A DNA stretch of 64,000 bases, taken from NCBI RefSeq assembly GCF_005889725.1, contig NZ_VCKX01000028.1, forward strand, positions 1 through 64,000. Direction: 5' to 3'. This document shows, piece by piece, positions 16,993 to 25,160 of this stretch. The notes under the pieces are model-generated. The model was not told where the DNA came from, did not search any database, and was given only the letters and a program-made list of their open reading frames with translations. The translations under genes were made by a program, and so were the position numbers. The first letter of the stretch is position 1. Every line of letters begins with the position of its first letter. This stretch comes from Nonomuraea zeae. GTDB lineage: Bacteria > Actinomycetota > Actinomycetes > Streptosporangiales > Streptosporangiaceae.

Positions 16993-17775
16993 TCAGGCGG
17001 CGGCGGCGCGTACGGCCTGGCTGACCGTGGCGCGCAGGGCGGCGTATTCGGGCAGGGCGCGGAGCTCGTCGGGCTCCAGGCCGGTGCGTGGCAGGTGGAT
17101 GTCGAGGTCGAGCGCGACCCGGCCGGGCCGCCGGGAGAGCACCACGACCCGGCTGCCGAGGAACACGGCCTCCTCGACGCTGTGGGTGACGAACACCGAA
17201 GTGCGGCCGGTCTGGGCGCTCACCAGCCGCAGGTCCTCCTGCAGCCGCTCCCGGGTGAGCGCGTCAAGGGCGGCGAACGGCTCGTCGAGCAGGAGCAGCG
17301 GGTTGTCGGCGGCCAGCGCTCTGGCGATGGCGACCCGCTGCTGCTGGCCGCCGGAGATCTGCCAGATCCGGCGGTGGGCGACGTTGCGCAGGCCGACCCG
17401 CTCCAGGAGCTCCCGGACCCGGCGGGGGCGCTCGCCGCGGGGCACGCCCGCGTAGCGCAGGGCCAGCTCCACATTGCCGCCCACGCTCTTCCACGGGAAC
17501 AGCCTGGGCTGCTGGAAGACGATTCCGGCGCCCTTGCCCGGCGCGGGCCGGCCGCCGTGGGTGAGCACGGTGCCGGAGGTGGGCCGCTCGAAGCCCGCGA
17601 TCAGGCGCAGCAGCGTGCTCTTGCCGCAGCCGGACGCGCCGACGATCACGAGGAACGATCCCGGCGGCACGTCGAGCGAGAGCGGCCCCAGCGCCGTCAC
17701 GGCGCCGGCGCCCGTGCCGTACACGTGCTCGACCTCGTACGCGTGGACCGCGGCGGCGTCAGGGGCTGAGGACAT
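16993..17775 (-). CDS. Sulfonate/nitrate-type ABC transporter ATP-binding protein (TauB/SsuB-like)
   Basis: A 260-residue ATPase with Walker A GASGCGKST, Q-loop FQQPRLFPW, signature ISGGQQQR, Walker B LLLLDEPFAALD and switch His in VFVTHSVEEA. FPW after the Q-loop and the FAALDALTRE stretch are typical of the TauB/SsuB/NrtC group. It overlaps the end of the binding-protein gene by 17 bp. It powers the importer with the permease at 18826-19707. Confidence 0.92.
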   Translation of the reverse strand: MSSAPDAAAVHAYEVEHVYGTGAGAVTALGPLSLDVPPGSFLVIVGASGCGKSTLLRLIAGFERPTSGTVLTHGGRPAPGKGAGIVFQQPRLFPWKSVGGNVELALRYAGVPRGERPRRVRELLERVGLRNVAHRRIWQISGGQQQRVAIARALAADNPLLLLDEPFAALDALTRERLQEDLRLVSAQTGRTSVFVTHSVEEAVFLGSRVVVLSRRPGRVALDLDIHLPRTGLEPDELRALPEYAALRATVSQAVRAAAA

Positions 17776-18787
17776 CGGGAAGACCCTTGTTGTAGATGGC
17801 CTGCCGCACGGTCGCCAGGTCGGGCACGGCGTCGATCTTCTGCTGTTCCTTGAGGAACTGCGCGGCGCTGACCAGGTTCTGCGCCAGCGCGCCGGGATCG
17901 CTCGGGGTGCCCAGCCATTCGGGAGAGGCCAGGTCGGCGGGCTTGAGGAAGACGCCCTGGCTGAGCTGGTCCCTGGCGTCGTCCTTGGCGAGGTTCAGCT
18001 CCGCGGCCACGGCGGTGGCCGCCTCGTCGGGATTGTCGGCGATCAGCTGGAGGGCCCTGGCCTCGACCTTGCGCCAGGCGTCCACCGCCTCCGGGTGCGC
18101 CTGGATGAACGCGGTGGACACCACGCCGAGGTCCAGCGTGGGCTTGCCGGCCGTCGCCAGCTGGCGGCTGCTGATCAGCGTCTTGCCGCCCTTCTTCAGC
18201 TCCTTCAGCGTCGGCAGCCAGGTGTAGGCGGCGTCGATGTCGCCGCGGGTCCAGGACGCGAGGATGTCCTGCGGTTCGAGGTCGACGAGGGTCACCGCCG
18301 ACTCCGGCAGCTTGGCCCGGCTCAGCGCGGCCAGCAGGCTGTAGTGGGCGGTGGAGGCGAAGGGCGTGGCGACCTTCTTGCCGCGCAGGTCCTCGACCTT
18401 CTCGATGCCGGCGCCGTTCCTGGCGACCAGGGCCTCGTTGTCGCCGGCCACGTCCAGCACGAACGCGACCTGGTACGGGATGTTCAGCGGCGCGGAGAGC
18501 CCGCGCGCCACCGGGCTCGACCCGATGGCGGCGATGTCGACGCTCTTGGCCACGAAGGCGGTGTTGATGCTGGCGCCGGAGTCGAACTTCGTCCATTGGA
18601 CGGTGTAGCCGGGGAGCGCCTGCTCCAGCCATTTCTTGTTCTTCACGACGAGATCACCGCTGGGGAACGCCTGGTAGGCGATGCGGATGCTCTTGGCCGC
18701 CGCTCCGCCCGCGCCGGACGCGGTGCCGTTGCCGCACCCGGCCAGCAGCAGGGCGAGTACGAGGGGCAGCAGGAGTTTCACGCGCAT
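17759..18787 (-). CDS. Aliphatic sulfonate-type ABC substrate-binding lipoprotein (TauA/SsuA-like)
   Basis: A 342-residue binding protein with a short signal and lipobox LAGC. The mature sequence (IRIAYQAFPSGDLVVKNKKWLE, DIAAIGSSPVARGL) matches the NMT1/SsuA-TauA fold. The start at 18787 is chosen for an AAGGAAGG ribosome site 7 nt upstream, which removes an upstream extension. It delivers a sulfonate to the membrane complex encoded on either side. Ligand specificity is inferred from the adjacent TauD-type dioxygenase. Confidence 0.92.
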   Translation of the reverse strand: MRVKLLLPLVLALLLAGCGNGTASGAGGAAAKSIRIAYQAFPSGDLVVKNKKWLEQALPGYTVQWTKFDSGASINTAFVAKSVDIAAIGSSPVARGLSAPLNIPYQVAFVLDVAGDNEALVARNGAGIEKVEDLRGKKVATPFASTAHYSLLAALSRAKLPESAVTLVDLEPQDILASWTRGDIDAAYTWLPTLKELKKGGKTLISSRQLATAGKPTLDLGVVSTAFIQAHPEAVDAWRKVEARALQLIADNPDEAATAVAAELNLAKDDARDQLSQGVFLKPADLASPEWLGTPSDPGALAQNLVSAAQFLKEQQKIDAVPDLATVRQAIYNKGLPDVLSP

Positions 18788-18825
18788 GACGGCCTTCCTT
18801 GTCGGGGACGTGCGGTGATGGAGGG

Positions 18826-19707
18826 TCATGAACGGCCCCTCCAGGGAATGAGCCGTCGTTCGGCGACCCGCAGGAGGCCGTCGATGAGCAGGCCGGAGAC
18901 GCCGATGGCGAACAGTCCCAGCACCACGACGTCGGTCTGCAGGTAACGCTGGGCGTCCCGGACCATGCCGCCGATGCCCGGCACGCCGTTCACGGTCTCC
19001 GCGGCGACCACGGAGGAGTAGGCGATGCCGACGGCCAGGCGTACCCCGGTGAAGATCTCCGGCAGCGCGTTGGGCAGCACCACGTCCCGGATGACGTCCC
19101 ACCGCGATGCGCCCAGTGCTCTGGCCGCCTCCACCAGGTCGGCGGGCGCGCCGTGCACGGCGGTCGCGGTGGCCACGGCGACCGGCGGCAGCGCGGCGAT
19201 GGCGAGCAGCCACAGCTTGGGCGTCTCATCGATCCCGAACCAGATGATGAGCAGGCTGAAGTACGCCAGGGGCGGTAGCGCCCGTACGAACGTGACCACC
19301 GGCTCGGCCACGACGCGGATCCACGGCACGGTGCCGAGGACGACGCCCAGCACCAGCCCGCCCGCCACCCCGATCGCGGACCCGATGAGGATGCGCCGCA
19401 GGCTCATCCCCAGGTGCTCGACGAGCAGGCTGCCGCTGTAGCCGCGGATGCCCTCATGTGTCGTGGACAGCCGCACGAGCTGGTCCCACACGGCGCGGGG
19501 CGCGGGCACGAACGACGGGTTGCCCGCCGCGGTGGCGGCCAGCTGCCACAGGCCGAGCAGCGCCACGACGGCGAGCACGCGCACGCCCAGCCGCCGGGCC
19601 GCCCGCCGGCGCGGCCTCGTCCCGGATCCCTCCCCGGGCGGGACGCGGGGATCGAGGTGCTCCTGAACGGGGACGGCGGCGGTGGGCGCCGGGGACGGCG
19701 AGGTCAC
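18826..19707 (-). CDS. Sulfonate-type ABC transporter permease (TauC/SsuC-like)
   Basis: A 293-residue membrane protein with about six helices and an EAA loop (ARALGASRWDVIRDVVLPNALP). The N-terminal cytoplasmic tail of about 40 residues is Pro/Arg-rich. A GTG start at 19707 has an AGGAG ribosome site. It is followed by the binding-protein gene after 38 bp. It belongs to the importer whose other parts are at 16993-18787. Confidence 0.92.
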   Translation of the reverse strand: MTSPSPAPTAAVPVQEHLDPRVPPGEGSGTRPRRRAARRLGVRVLAVVALLGLWQLAATAAGNPSFVPAPRAVWDQLVRLSTTHEGIRGYSGSLLVEHLGMSLRRILIGSAIGVAGGLVLGVVLGTVPWIRVVAEPVVTFVRALPPLAYFSLLIIWFGIDETPKLWLLAIAALPPVAVATATAVHGAPADLVEAARALGASRWDVIRDVVLPNALPEIFTGVRLAVGIAYSSVVAAETVNGVPGIGGMVRDAQRYLQTDVVVLGLFAIGVSGLLIDGLLRVAERRLIPWRGRS

Positions 19708-19805
19708 CGCGGTCGCTCCTGGAGGGGACAGGCCGAGGTGGGTGCGTCGCGTGGGCTTGTGCGCATATGTCTCCTACCAACTTCCAGAAGCGATCAGGGA
19801 CGGCG

Positions 19806-20899
19806 TCAGCCGGTGGCGAACCCCGAGAACAGCAGGCCGGCCAGGGCGAGGGCGACGAGCACGTTGACCACCGTGGCGGCCGCGAACACGGCGACCGGCC
19901 GCCAGCCGGCCTCGCGCAACGCCGACACCCGGAACTCCAGGCCGATGCTGACGAAGGCCAGGATGAGGAACCAGGTGCGCAGGTCGTTCGCGACGCCGAT
20001 GACCGCCTTGCCTCGCCCGCGGTGACCGTGGTCAGGTACCAGGTCGCGATCACCGACGCGGCCAGGAAGCCGAGCACGAACTTCGGGAAGCGCCGCCACA
20101 ACTCGGCCAGGCCGGGGCGGGGCGCGTCGGGGCGCCGCTCGATCCGGAAGGCGAACCAGGCGGTCAGCGCCAGCACCACGACGCCGATGAGCGCGTTCTG
20201 GGTGACCTTGACGATGGTGGCGATGGCCAGGGCGTCCTCGCCGACGATGGTGCCCGCGGCGGTCACCGCGGCGGTCGTGTCGATGTTGCCGCCGATCCAG
20301 GCGCCGGCCACCGCGGGGCTCAGCCCGAGGAGGGAGGCGAGCGCGGGCAGGACGAAGATGGACGGCAGCGCGAAGGCGATGACCAGGCTGGCGCTGTAGG
20401 CGAGTTGCTCGCGCTTGGCCTGCACGGCTCCGGCCGCGGCGATGGCGGCGCTGACCCCGCAGATCGACACGGCGGCCGACAGCAGGGCGCGGAGCTTGTC
20501 GTCCAGCCCGAGCTTGCCGCCGAGCCACCAGGTGAACAGGAACACCGTGCTGATCAGCACGATGCCCTGGACGATGGCGGGCCCCGCGGCCGTCACGATC
20601 AGCTTGAGGTTGATCGACGCGCCCAGCAGGACCAGCCCCGTCTTGATGAAGAACTCGGTACGGAAGCCGCCCGCCAGCCGTTCCCGTAACCCGGAGGCGG
20701 TGAGCACGGCGTTGCCGAGCAGGCCGAGGGCGATGGCGTAGACCGGGAATTCGATCGCCTTGGCCAGGGCCGAGCCCTCGAACCAGGAGGGGACCCCCTT
20801 TTCCAGGAATCTCGTGGCGGCGCCCAGGAGGAGTACGGTCAGGACGCCCAGTGCGCTCCACTGCCAGGTACGGGGACCGGCGGCGACCGGGGTGGCCAT
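19806..20899 (-). pseudogene. YeiH-family putative sulfate/sulfite exporter, interrupted by a one-base frameshift
   Basis: The first ~295 codons encode the multi-helix YeiH (UPF0324) protein, including GLVLLGASINLKL and GAWIGGNIDTTAAV. Near 20011 the frame moves. After TTVTAGEA the expected continuation GKAVIGVANDLRTWF appears only in another frame, which then runs to a proper end at 19806. Restoring one G on the coding strand (GAGGC to GAGGGC) rejoins the halves into a normal ~364-residue protein. It could be a real recent loss or a sequencing error. The start at 20899 overlaps the stop of a 41-residue membrane-protein gene. In a sulfonate operon it would plausibly export the sulfite released by TauD. 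Confidence 0.82.
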
Positions 20900-21024
20900 C
20901 ACGGCACCAGCCCTGGCGGGATGACGCCGACGAGGACCAGGACGAGCAAGGCCAGGCCGAGGATGGTGGCGGCCCAGTCCTCGTTGAACGCGGTGCGGCT
21001 CTCGGGGGGTTCTTGCGCGCTCAT
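20899..21024 (-). CDS. Small single-pass membrane protein (41 aa) coupled to the YeiH-family gene
   Basis: Encodes 41 residues: a polar N-terminus with FNEDWAATIL and one hydrophobic helix (about residues 19-36), ending GVIPPGLVP. The ATG at 21024 has an AGAGGGG ribosome site about 7 nt upstream. The TGA shares its last base with the ATG of the exporter gene, indicating translational coupling. The EDW-then-helix pattern resembles, from memory, an extra N-terminal helix in some longer YeiH relatives. It could be a split-off first helix or a small accessory subunit. Function not established. Confidence 0.75.
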   Translation of the reverse strand: MSAQEPPESRTAFNEDWAATILGLALLVLVLVGVIPPGLVP

Positions 21025-21140
21025 GAGATGCCCCTCTGTGACGTAGGTCTCAGTTGGGAATCTTCCGCAAAAATACCCCTGAAATCAATAGGAAAAGTAT
21101 GGAATTCGCGGTCGCCTGATCGCGGCCGCCGTCCCGGGAG

Positions 21141-21953
21141 TCATCGGGGGAGTCCGGCGAGAAGCTCTTGGGTGATGCGGTGCAGGCGGTCCGCCTCGGC
21201 GGGGTCGAAGGAGCCGGTGTCGGTGGGGACGCGCCTTCCCTCCAGGACCGCGGTGAGCCGGGCGGGCGGATCGTCGAGGTAGGGCAGGATCTGCGCCACG
21301 GCCTGTTCGGCGGTCTTGCCGGTGGCCTTCAGCAGCTCGACCTGCGCCGCCGCCACGCGGTCGTATTCGCCGGCGAAGCTCGTGGCGACGACGCCGGGGT
21401 GGTTGAGCACGTACCGGATGGGGGTGTCGCGGTGGATCCGGGTGAAGCTCACGCCGAGCAGGTCGCAGAGCTTCGCGCCGTGACCCAGCGCGCCGGTCCC
21501 CGGATAGTTCCGCCGCAGTTGCAGGTCGTCCCAGCGGACCGGGCCGGTCTGCCCGGCTCCGCCGAAGTTGAGTACGACCGGGTGCGGCGCCCGGCTCAGC
21601 GGCCCGACCAGGCCGTGGCTGAACAGGAACCTGCTGAGGTAGTAGAGCGCGAAGTTGCTCTCCAGTCCTTCGGCCGTCTCCGCGCGGGTCGATCGGTGAA
21701 AGCGCGCGCCGAGCACGAGGACGTCGATGCGGGGGTAGGTCTCGGCGATCCAGGCGAGGGCGCGCCGGCTCTCGCCGACGAGGGCGAGGTCGGCGGGCAG
21801 GAACCGGGCGCGGCCGCCGGCGGCGTCCACGAACGCCTGCCCTTTCTCGCGGTCGCGCCCGATGACGAGGACCTGGTGCCCGCGGCCGAGATAGGTGTCG
21901 GCCAGTGCCCGGCCGATGCCGTCGGTGCCGCCGGTGATGACTGCTGTGGCCAT
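21141..21953 (-). CDS. Short-chain dehydrogenase/reductase-fold protein with altered catalytic residues
   Basis: A 270-residue Rossmann protein. The N-terminus VITGGTDGIGRALA is the NAD(P)-binding TGxxxGxG motif. NR-type residues (GRDRE) suggest NADP preference. The canonical Tyr-x3-Lys reads G-H-G-A-K, so the catalytic Tyr is missing, and the usual Ser position is in FGGAGQTG. The start at 21953 has a GGAGG ribosome site 8 nt upstream. It lies 85 bp downstream of a MarR regulator on the same strand and is probably controlled by it. Activity is uncertain. Confidence 0.8.
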   Translation of the reverse strand: MATAVITGGTDGIGRALADTYLGRGHQVLVIGRDREKGQAFVDAAGGRARFLPADLALVGESRRALAWIAETYPRIDVLVLGARFHRSTRAETAEGLESNFALYYLSRFLFSHGLVGPLSRAPHPVVLNFGGAGQTGPVRWDDLQLRRNYPGTGALGHGAKLCDLLGVSFTRIHRDTPIRYVLNHPGVVATSFAGEYDRVAAAQVELLKATGKTAEQAVAQILPYLDDPPARLTAVLEGRRVPTDTGSFDPAEADRLHRITQELLAGLPR

Positions 21954-22038
21954 GGGTTCCGCCTCCAAGTGTTTACTTTGAGAAATCAAAGCATCTTAGC
22001 CGGCGGTGCCGCAAGCCGGTGCCCGGCCGTGCTCGGAG

Positions 22039-22551
22039 TCAGGGGGTGCCGGGCCGGGCCGGCATGCCGGCGAGCATGTGGGCCTGCACCCGCAGCAGGA
22101 TGTCGGCGGCCCGGTCGAGCTCGGCCGGGCCGGCGCCGGAGAGGATCTCCTGGAGGAGGGCGCGCCGCGCGGAGCGCACGCGGGCGACGGTGGCGCGGCC
22201 CGCGTCGGTGATGGCGACCATGGTGACTCTGCGGTCGTCCGGGTCCGGGATCCGCTCGACGAGGTGATCGGCGCGGAGCCGGCGCAACTGCAGCGAAACG
22301 GTGGACATGTCGATGTGCAGGCACTCGGCGATGTCGGAGACGCGCATCGGCTCGGCGACGTCGAAGTGCTCCAGCAGGCGCAGCTCGCTGCCGGGCAGAT
22401 CGCAGCCCGAGCGGCGCGCGACCTCGGCCTTGACGTGCCTGCTCTCGCTCCACCGGACGGCGGCGGACACTCCGACCTCCAGCCGGGCCAGTGCCGCTTG
22501 ATCGGAATGACTCACCCCGCCATCGTAGGGCTCCGTCAAATACCTATTCAT
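22039..22551 (-). CDS. MarR family transcriptional regulator
   Basis: Up to 170 residues with a winged-helix core: MRVSDIAECLHIDMSTVSLQLRRL (recognition helices), then the wing DPDDRRVTMVAITDAG. This is the DxRxxxxxLT-type MarR signature. A dimerising helix follows at the C-terminus. The ATG at 22551 lies inside an inverted repeat. A GTG at 22515 is an alternative start giving a more usual ~158-residue length. It probably regulates itself and the SDR-like gene downstream. Confidence 0.88.
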   Translation of the reverse strand: MNRYLTEPYDGGVSHSDQAALARLEVGVSAAVRWSESRHVKAEVARRSGCDLPGSELRLLEHFDVAEPMRVSDIAECLHIDMSTVSLQLRRLRADHLVERIPDPDDRRVTMVAITDAGRATVARVRSARRALLQEILSGAGPAELDRAADILLRVQAHMLAGMPARPGTP

Positions 22552-22562
22552 CGAGTAGGTTT
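22539..22562. promoter_or_regulatory. Inverted repeat at the marR start (possible operator)
   Basis: Arms ACCTA (22542-22546) and TAGGT (22556-22560) with flanking AA/TT matches and a 9-bp spacer. It overlaps the most upstream ATG of the marR gene. This is a plausible autoregulatory site, but arms are short. Confidence 0.3.
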
Positions 22563-22599
22563 TATGGGTAAGGTGGCGGAGAGCCGCACTCGCCCCGCG

Positions 22600-23610
22600 T
22601 CAGCCGTAGGAGACGCAGAAGACCAGCGCGTCCGTGTCGCCGATGTTCCTGATGCTGAGCACGCTGCCCTCCGTCACGCGCAGCGCGTCGCCCTGGCGCA
22701 GCACGAACCTGGAGGAGGAATGGACCACCCGGACATAACCGGCGGCCACGAGCAGCAGGCACGACCCGTGCCCGGCCTGCGGCGGGGTCGCGGACCCGCG
22801 CGGCGGGACGGTGACGCTCGCCATCCTGACGCCGTGCCGCGGGTCGTCGACCAGCACGCCCGGCGAGTCCGCCGGCCACGGCCGGTGGACGAACACCTCG
22901 CTCGCCGGGGTGTCGCGCAGGAGCCGGTCGAGCGGGATCCCGGTCTTCTCCGACAGCTCCAGCACGCTCTCCAGCGACAGCGCGTGCTGACCCCGCTCGG
23001 CCTGCGAGATCGCGCTGCCCGACACCCCGATGAGCGCGCCCACCTGGCTCTGGCTCCAGTGGCGGTCCTTGCGCAGGGCCCGGATGCCGCGGCCGAGCAG
23101 GGCCGCGGCCGACGTGGGACCCACCTCCAGGCGCCCGCCGGCGTCGATCTCGAAGGGCAGCAGCACGCCCCGGATCGTGCTGGGCCTGGCGTCGGCGCGA
23201 TCGATGCGCAGATGGTCCTTCTCCACGGTGATGACGCACTGGGCGAGCCCGTCGGTGGGGTCCTCCTGCCCGCGCGCCAGCCAGTGGGCCACGGCCTGAC
23301 CGCGGAACACCTGCCCGGCGACGTCTCTGACGAGGGCCGCCAGGTCGTCCTCGCCCGCGCCGGTGAGGTCGATCACGTAGACCGCCCGCCGGCCGGGGTC
23401 GAGGCCGAGGTCGCGGTCTTCGGCGGTGAGGCGGCCGTCGCCGGCGCGGAAGACCCGTACGTCGGGGTTCGCGGCGCGGGAGGCGTCGATCACCGCCGAG
23501 ACGAAGGCGGGGTCGGGGCCGTCGGCCAGCGCCCACACGATGTTCTCGCCCCAGAGAAGCCCGTGGAACAGGTCGTCGAGGCGGCCGATGCCGAACTGGG
23601 CTGAACTCAC
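22600..23610 (-). CDS. XRE-family transcriptional regulator with C-terminal cupin and KaiC-like N-terminal region
   Basis: A 336-residue protein in three parts. Residues 1 to ~160 begin GIGRLDDLFHGLLWGENIVW and end near LLPFEIDAGG, which recalls a degenerate KaiC/RecA-type domain without a Walker A lysine. Residues ~170-235 are an XRE helix-turn-helix (SQSQVGALIGVSGSAISQAERG). The C-terminus is a cupin-like effector domain (QAGHGSCLLLVAAG, LRQGDALRV). HTH-cupin regulators sense small ligands. It is divergent from an OsmC gene across 105 bp and probably controls it. The KaiC likeness is my inference. Confidence 0.82.
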   Translation of the reverse strand: MSSAQFGIGRLDDLFHGLLWGENIVWALADGPDPAFVSAVIDASRAANPDVRVFRAGDGRLTAEDRDLGLDPGRRAVYVIDLTGAGEDDLAALVRDVAGQVFRGQAVAHWLARGQEDPTDGLAQCVITVEKDHLRIDRADARPSTIRGVLLPFEIDAGGRLEVGPTSAAALLGRGIRALRKDRHWSQSQVGALIGVSGSAISQAERGQHALSLESVLELSEKTGIPLDRLLRDTPASEVFVHRPWPADSPGVLVDDPRHGVRMASVTVPPRGSATPPQAGHGSCLLLVAAGYVRVVHSSSRFVLRQGDALRVTEGSVLSIRNIGDTDALVFCVSYG

Positions 23611-23715
23611 CTGTCCAACCTTCGCCGTCGTGGATCGCCCGGACGGCGCCGCCCGGACTCGTGCTGCAGGTTATCAAGTCCGGGGCGTCGCGATCTCGCG
23701 CGATACGATCAGGCG

Positions 23716-24261
23716 GTGAACGGCATAGACTCCCGGCTCCACCTGGAGCTGGGCGCCAAGCTGGCCGACGCGTTGCGGGTCCAGCCCGTCAGCCGGCCCT
23801 GGACGACGACCACGACGTGGGACAACGGCTTCCACACCGTCACCACCGCCAGGGCGCACCGGATGGACGCCGACGAGACCGCGGAGTTCGGGGCGGGCGA
23901 CACCGCGCCGACCGCGTACGAGCACGTGCTGGCCGCCCTGGGCTCCTGCATCGCCGCGGGGATGGTCCTGCAGGCGACGCTGCGGGGCATCGCGCTGCGC
24001 CACCTCAGCGTCGAGGTGACGGGCGGCTTCGACAACCTGCTGCAGCCCGGCGACCCGGCCGCGCCGGACACCGCCGGCTACATGGCGCTGCAGGTCGTCG
24101 GCTGGGTCAGCGCCGAGGCCGACGACGAGGCCGTCCGCGACCTGTGGGACCGCGTCGTCAGCGGCTCGCCGGTGGCCAACACGATCCGCCGCCCGACGCC
24201 GGTGGTCGCCAGCCTGCGCATCATCGGCCCCGAGGAGGCGCGAGGTCACTCGACGAGCTGA
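23716..24261 (+). CDS. OsmC family protein
   Basis: A 181-residue protein of the OsmC/Ohr fold. The first redox Cys is present in VLAALGSCIAAGM. The second conserved Cys position reads SGSPVANTI, as in the OsmC subgroup that lacks it, so classic organic-hydroperoxide reductase activity is doubtful. Start is GTG at 23716. Its 3' end overlaps the convergent permease gene by 16 bp. It faces the XRE-cupin regulator, its likely controller. Confidence 0.88.
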   Translation: MNGIDSRLHLELGAKLADALRVQPVSRPWTTTTTWDNGFHTVTTARAHRMDADETAEFGAGDTAPTAYEHVLAALGSCIAAGMVLQATLRGIALRHLSVEVTGGFDNLLQPGDPAAPDTAGYMALQVVGWVSAEADDEAVRDLWDRVVSGSPVANTIRRPTPVVASLRIIGPEEARGHSTS

Positions 24262-25160
24262 CGCCGGCCGCGCCGCCTGATCCCCACGACGACGATCACG
24301 GCCAGCGTCGCCAGGTACGGCGCCGCGTCCGACAGCTGCACCGGGAACCCGTACGTCTGCAGCCGGATCCCGACCGCGTCGGCCAGCGCGAACACCGCCA
24401 GCACGCCGACGAGCGGCCCCACCCTGCCGTTGGTGAGCAGCAGCGCGAGCACGACCACCCAGCCGCGCCCGGCCGACATGTTCTCCGTGAACAGCGCCAC
24501 GGAGCCGAGCGAGAGCTGCGCCCCCGCCCATCCGCCCAGCACGCCGGCGAACGTGATCACCACGAACCGGTAGCGCCGCGGATCGACGCCCAGCGATTCG
24601 GCGGCGCCCGGGTCGAGCCCCACGCCGCGCAGCCGCAGCCCCCACACCGTCCGGTCGAGGAAGACCCGCATGGCGGGCAGCCCCGCGAGCGCGAGCACGC
24701 CGAGCAGGCTCAGCGTCCCCAGCGCCGGCCCGACGACCGGCAGCTCCGAGGCGGCCGCGGCCACCTGCGGCAGGGGCCTGATCTGCGGTGTCTGAAAGGT
24801 CCCGCGCACCTCGAACACGGCCCACAGCAGGTACGTGGTCAGCCCCGACACCAGCAGGTTGACCGCGATGCCGAGCACCATGGGGTCACCGCGCCGCCAG
24901 ATCACGCCGATCGCGAACGCCGCGGCGATCACGGCCCCGCTCAGCCCCGCCGCCACCACCCCCAGGTACGCCTGCCCGGTGAGCGCGCTCCCGGCCACGG
25001 CGGCGAAGGCGCCCGCCAGCATGAAGCCTTCGAGCGCGATGTTGAACACGCCGACCCGATGGCACAGCAGGCCGCTCAGGCCCAGCAGGAGCAGGGGAGT
25101 GAGCGCGCGGGTCAGCGACGCCAGGGTGCCTTCGGACAGCAGCGCGGCAAGGGCGTTCAC
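24246..25160 (-). CDS. ABC transporter permease, BMP/nucleoside (RbsC-like) type, second subunit
   Basis: A 304-residue membrane protein with about eight to ten helices. The GVFNIALEGFMLAGAFAAV motif is diagnostic of the branched-chain/nucleoside-type permeases paired with BMP lipoproteins. The GTG start at 25160 overlaps the first permease's stop as GTGA. Last gene of the six-gene operon that begins at 31196. Confidence 0.9.
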   Translation of the reverse strand: MNALAALLSEGTLASLTRALTPLLLLGLSGLLCHRVGVFNIALEGFMLAGAFAAVAGSALTGQAYLGVVAAGLSGAVIAAAFAIGVIWRRGDPMVLGIAVNLLVSGLTTYLLWAVFEVRGTFQTPQIRPLPQVAAAASELPVVGPALGTLSLLGVLALAGLPAMRVFLDRTVWGLRLRGVGLDPGAAESLGVDPRRYRFVVITFAGVLGGWAGAQLSLGSVALFTENMSAGRGWVVVLALLLTNGRVGPLVGVLAVFALADAVGIRLQTYGFPVQLSDAAPYLATLAVIVVVGIRRRGRRQLVE

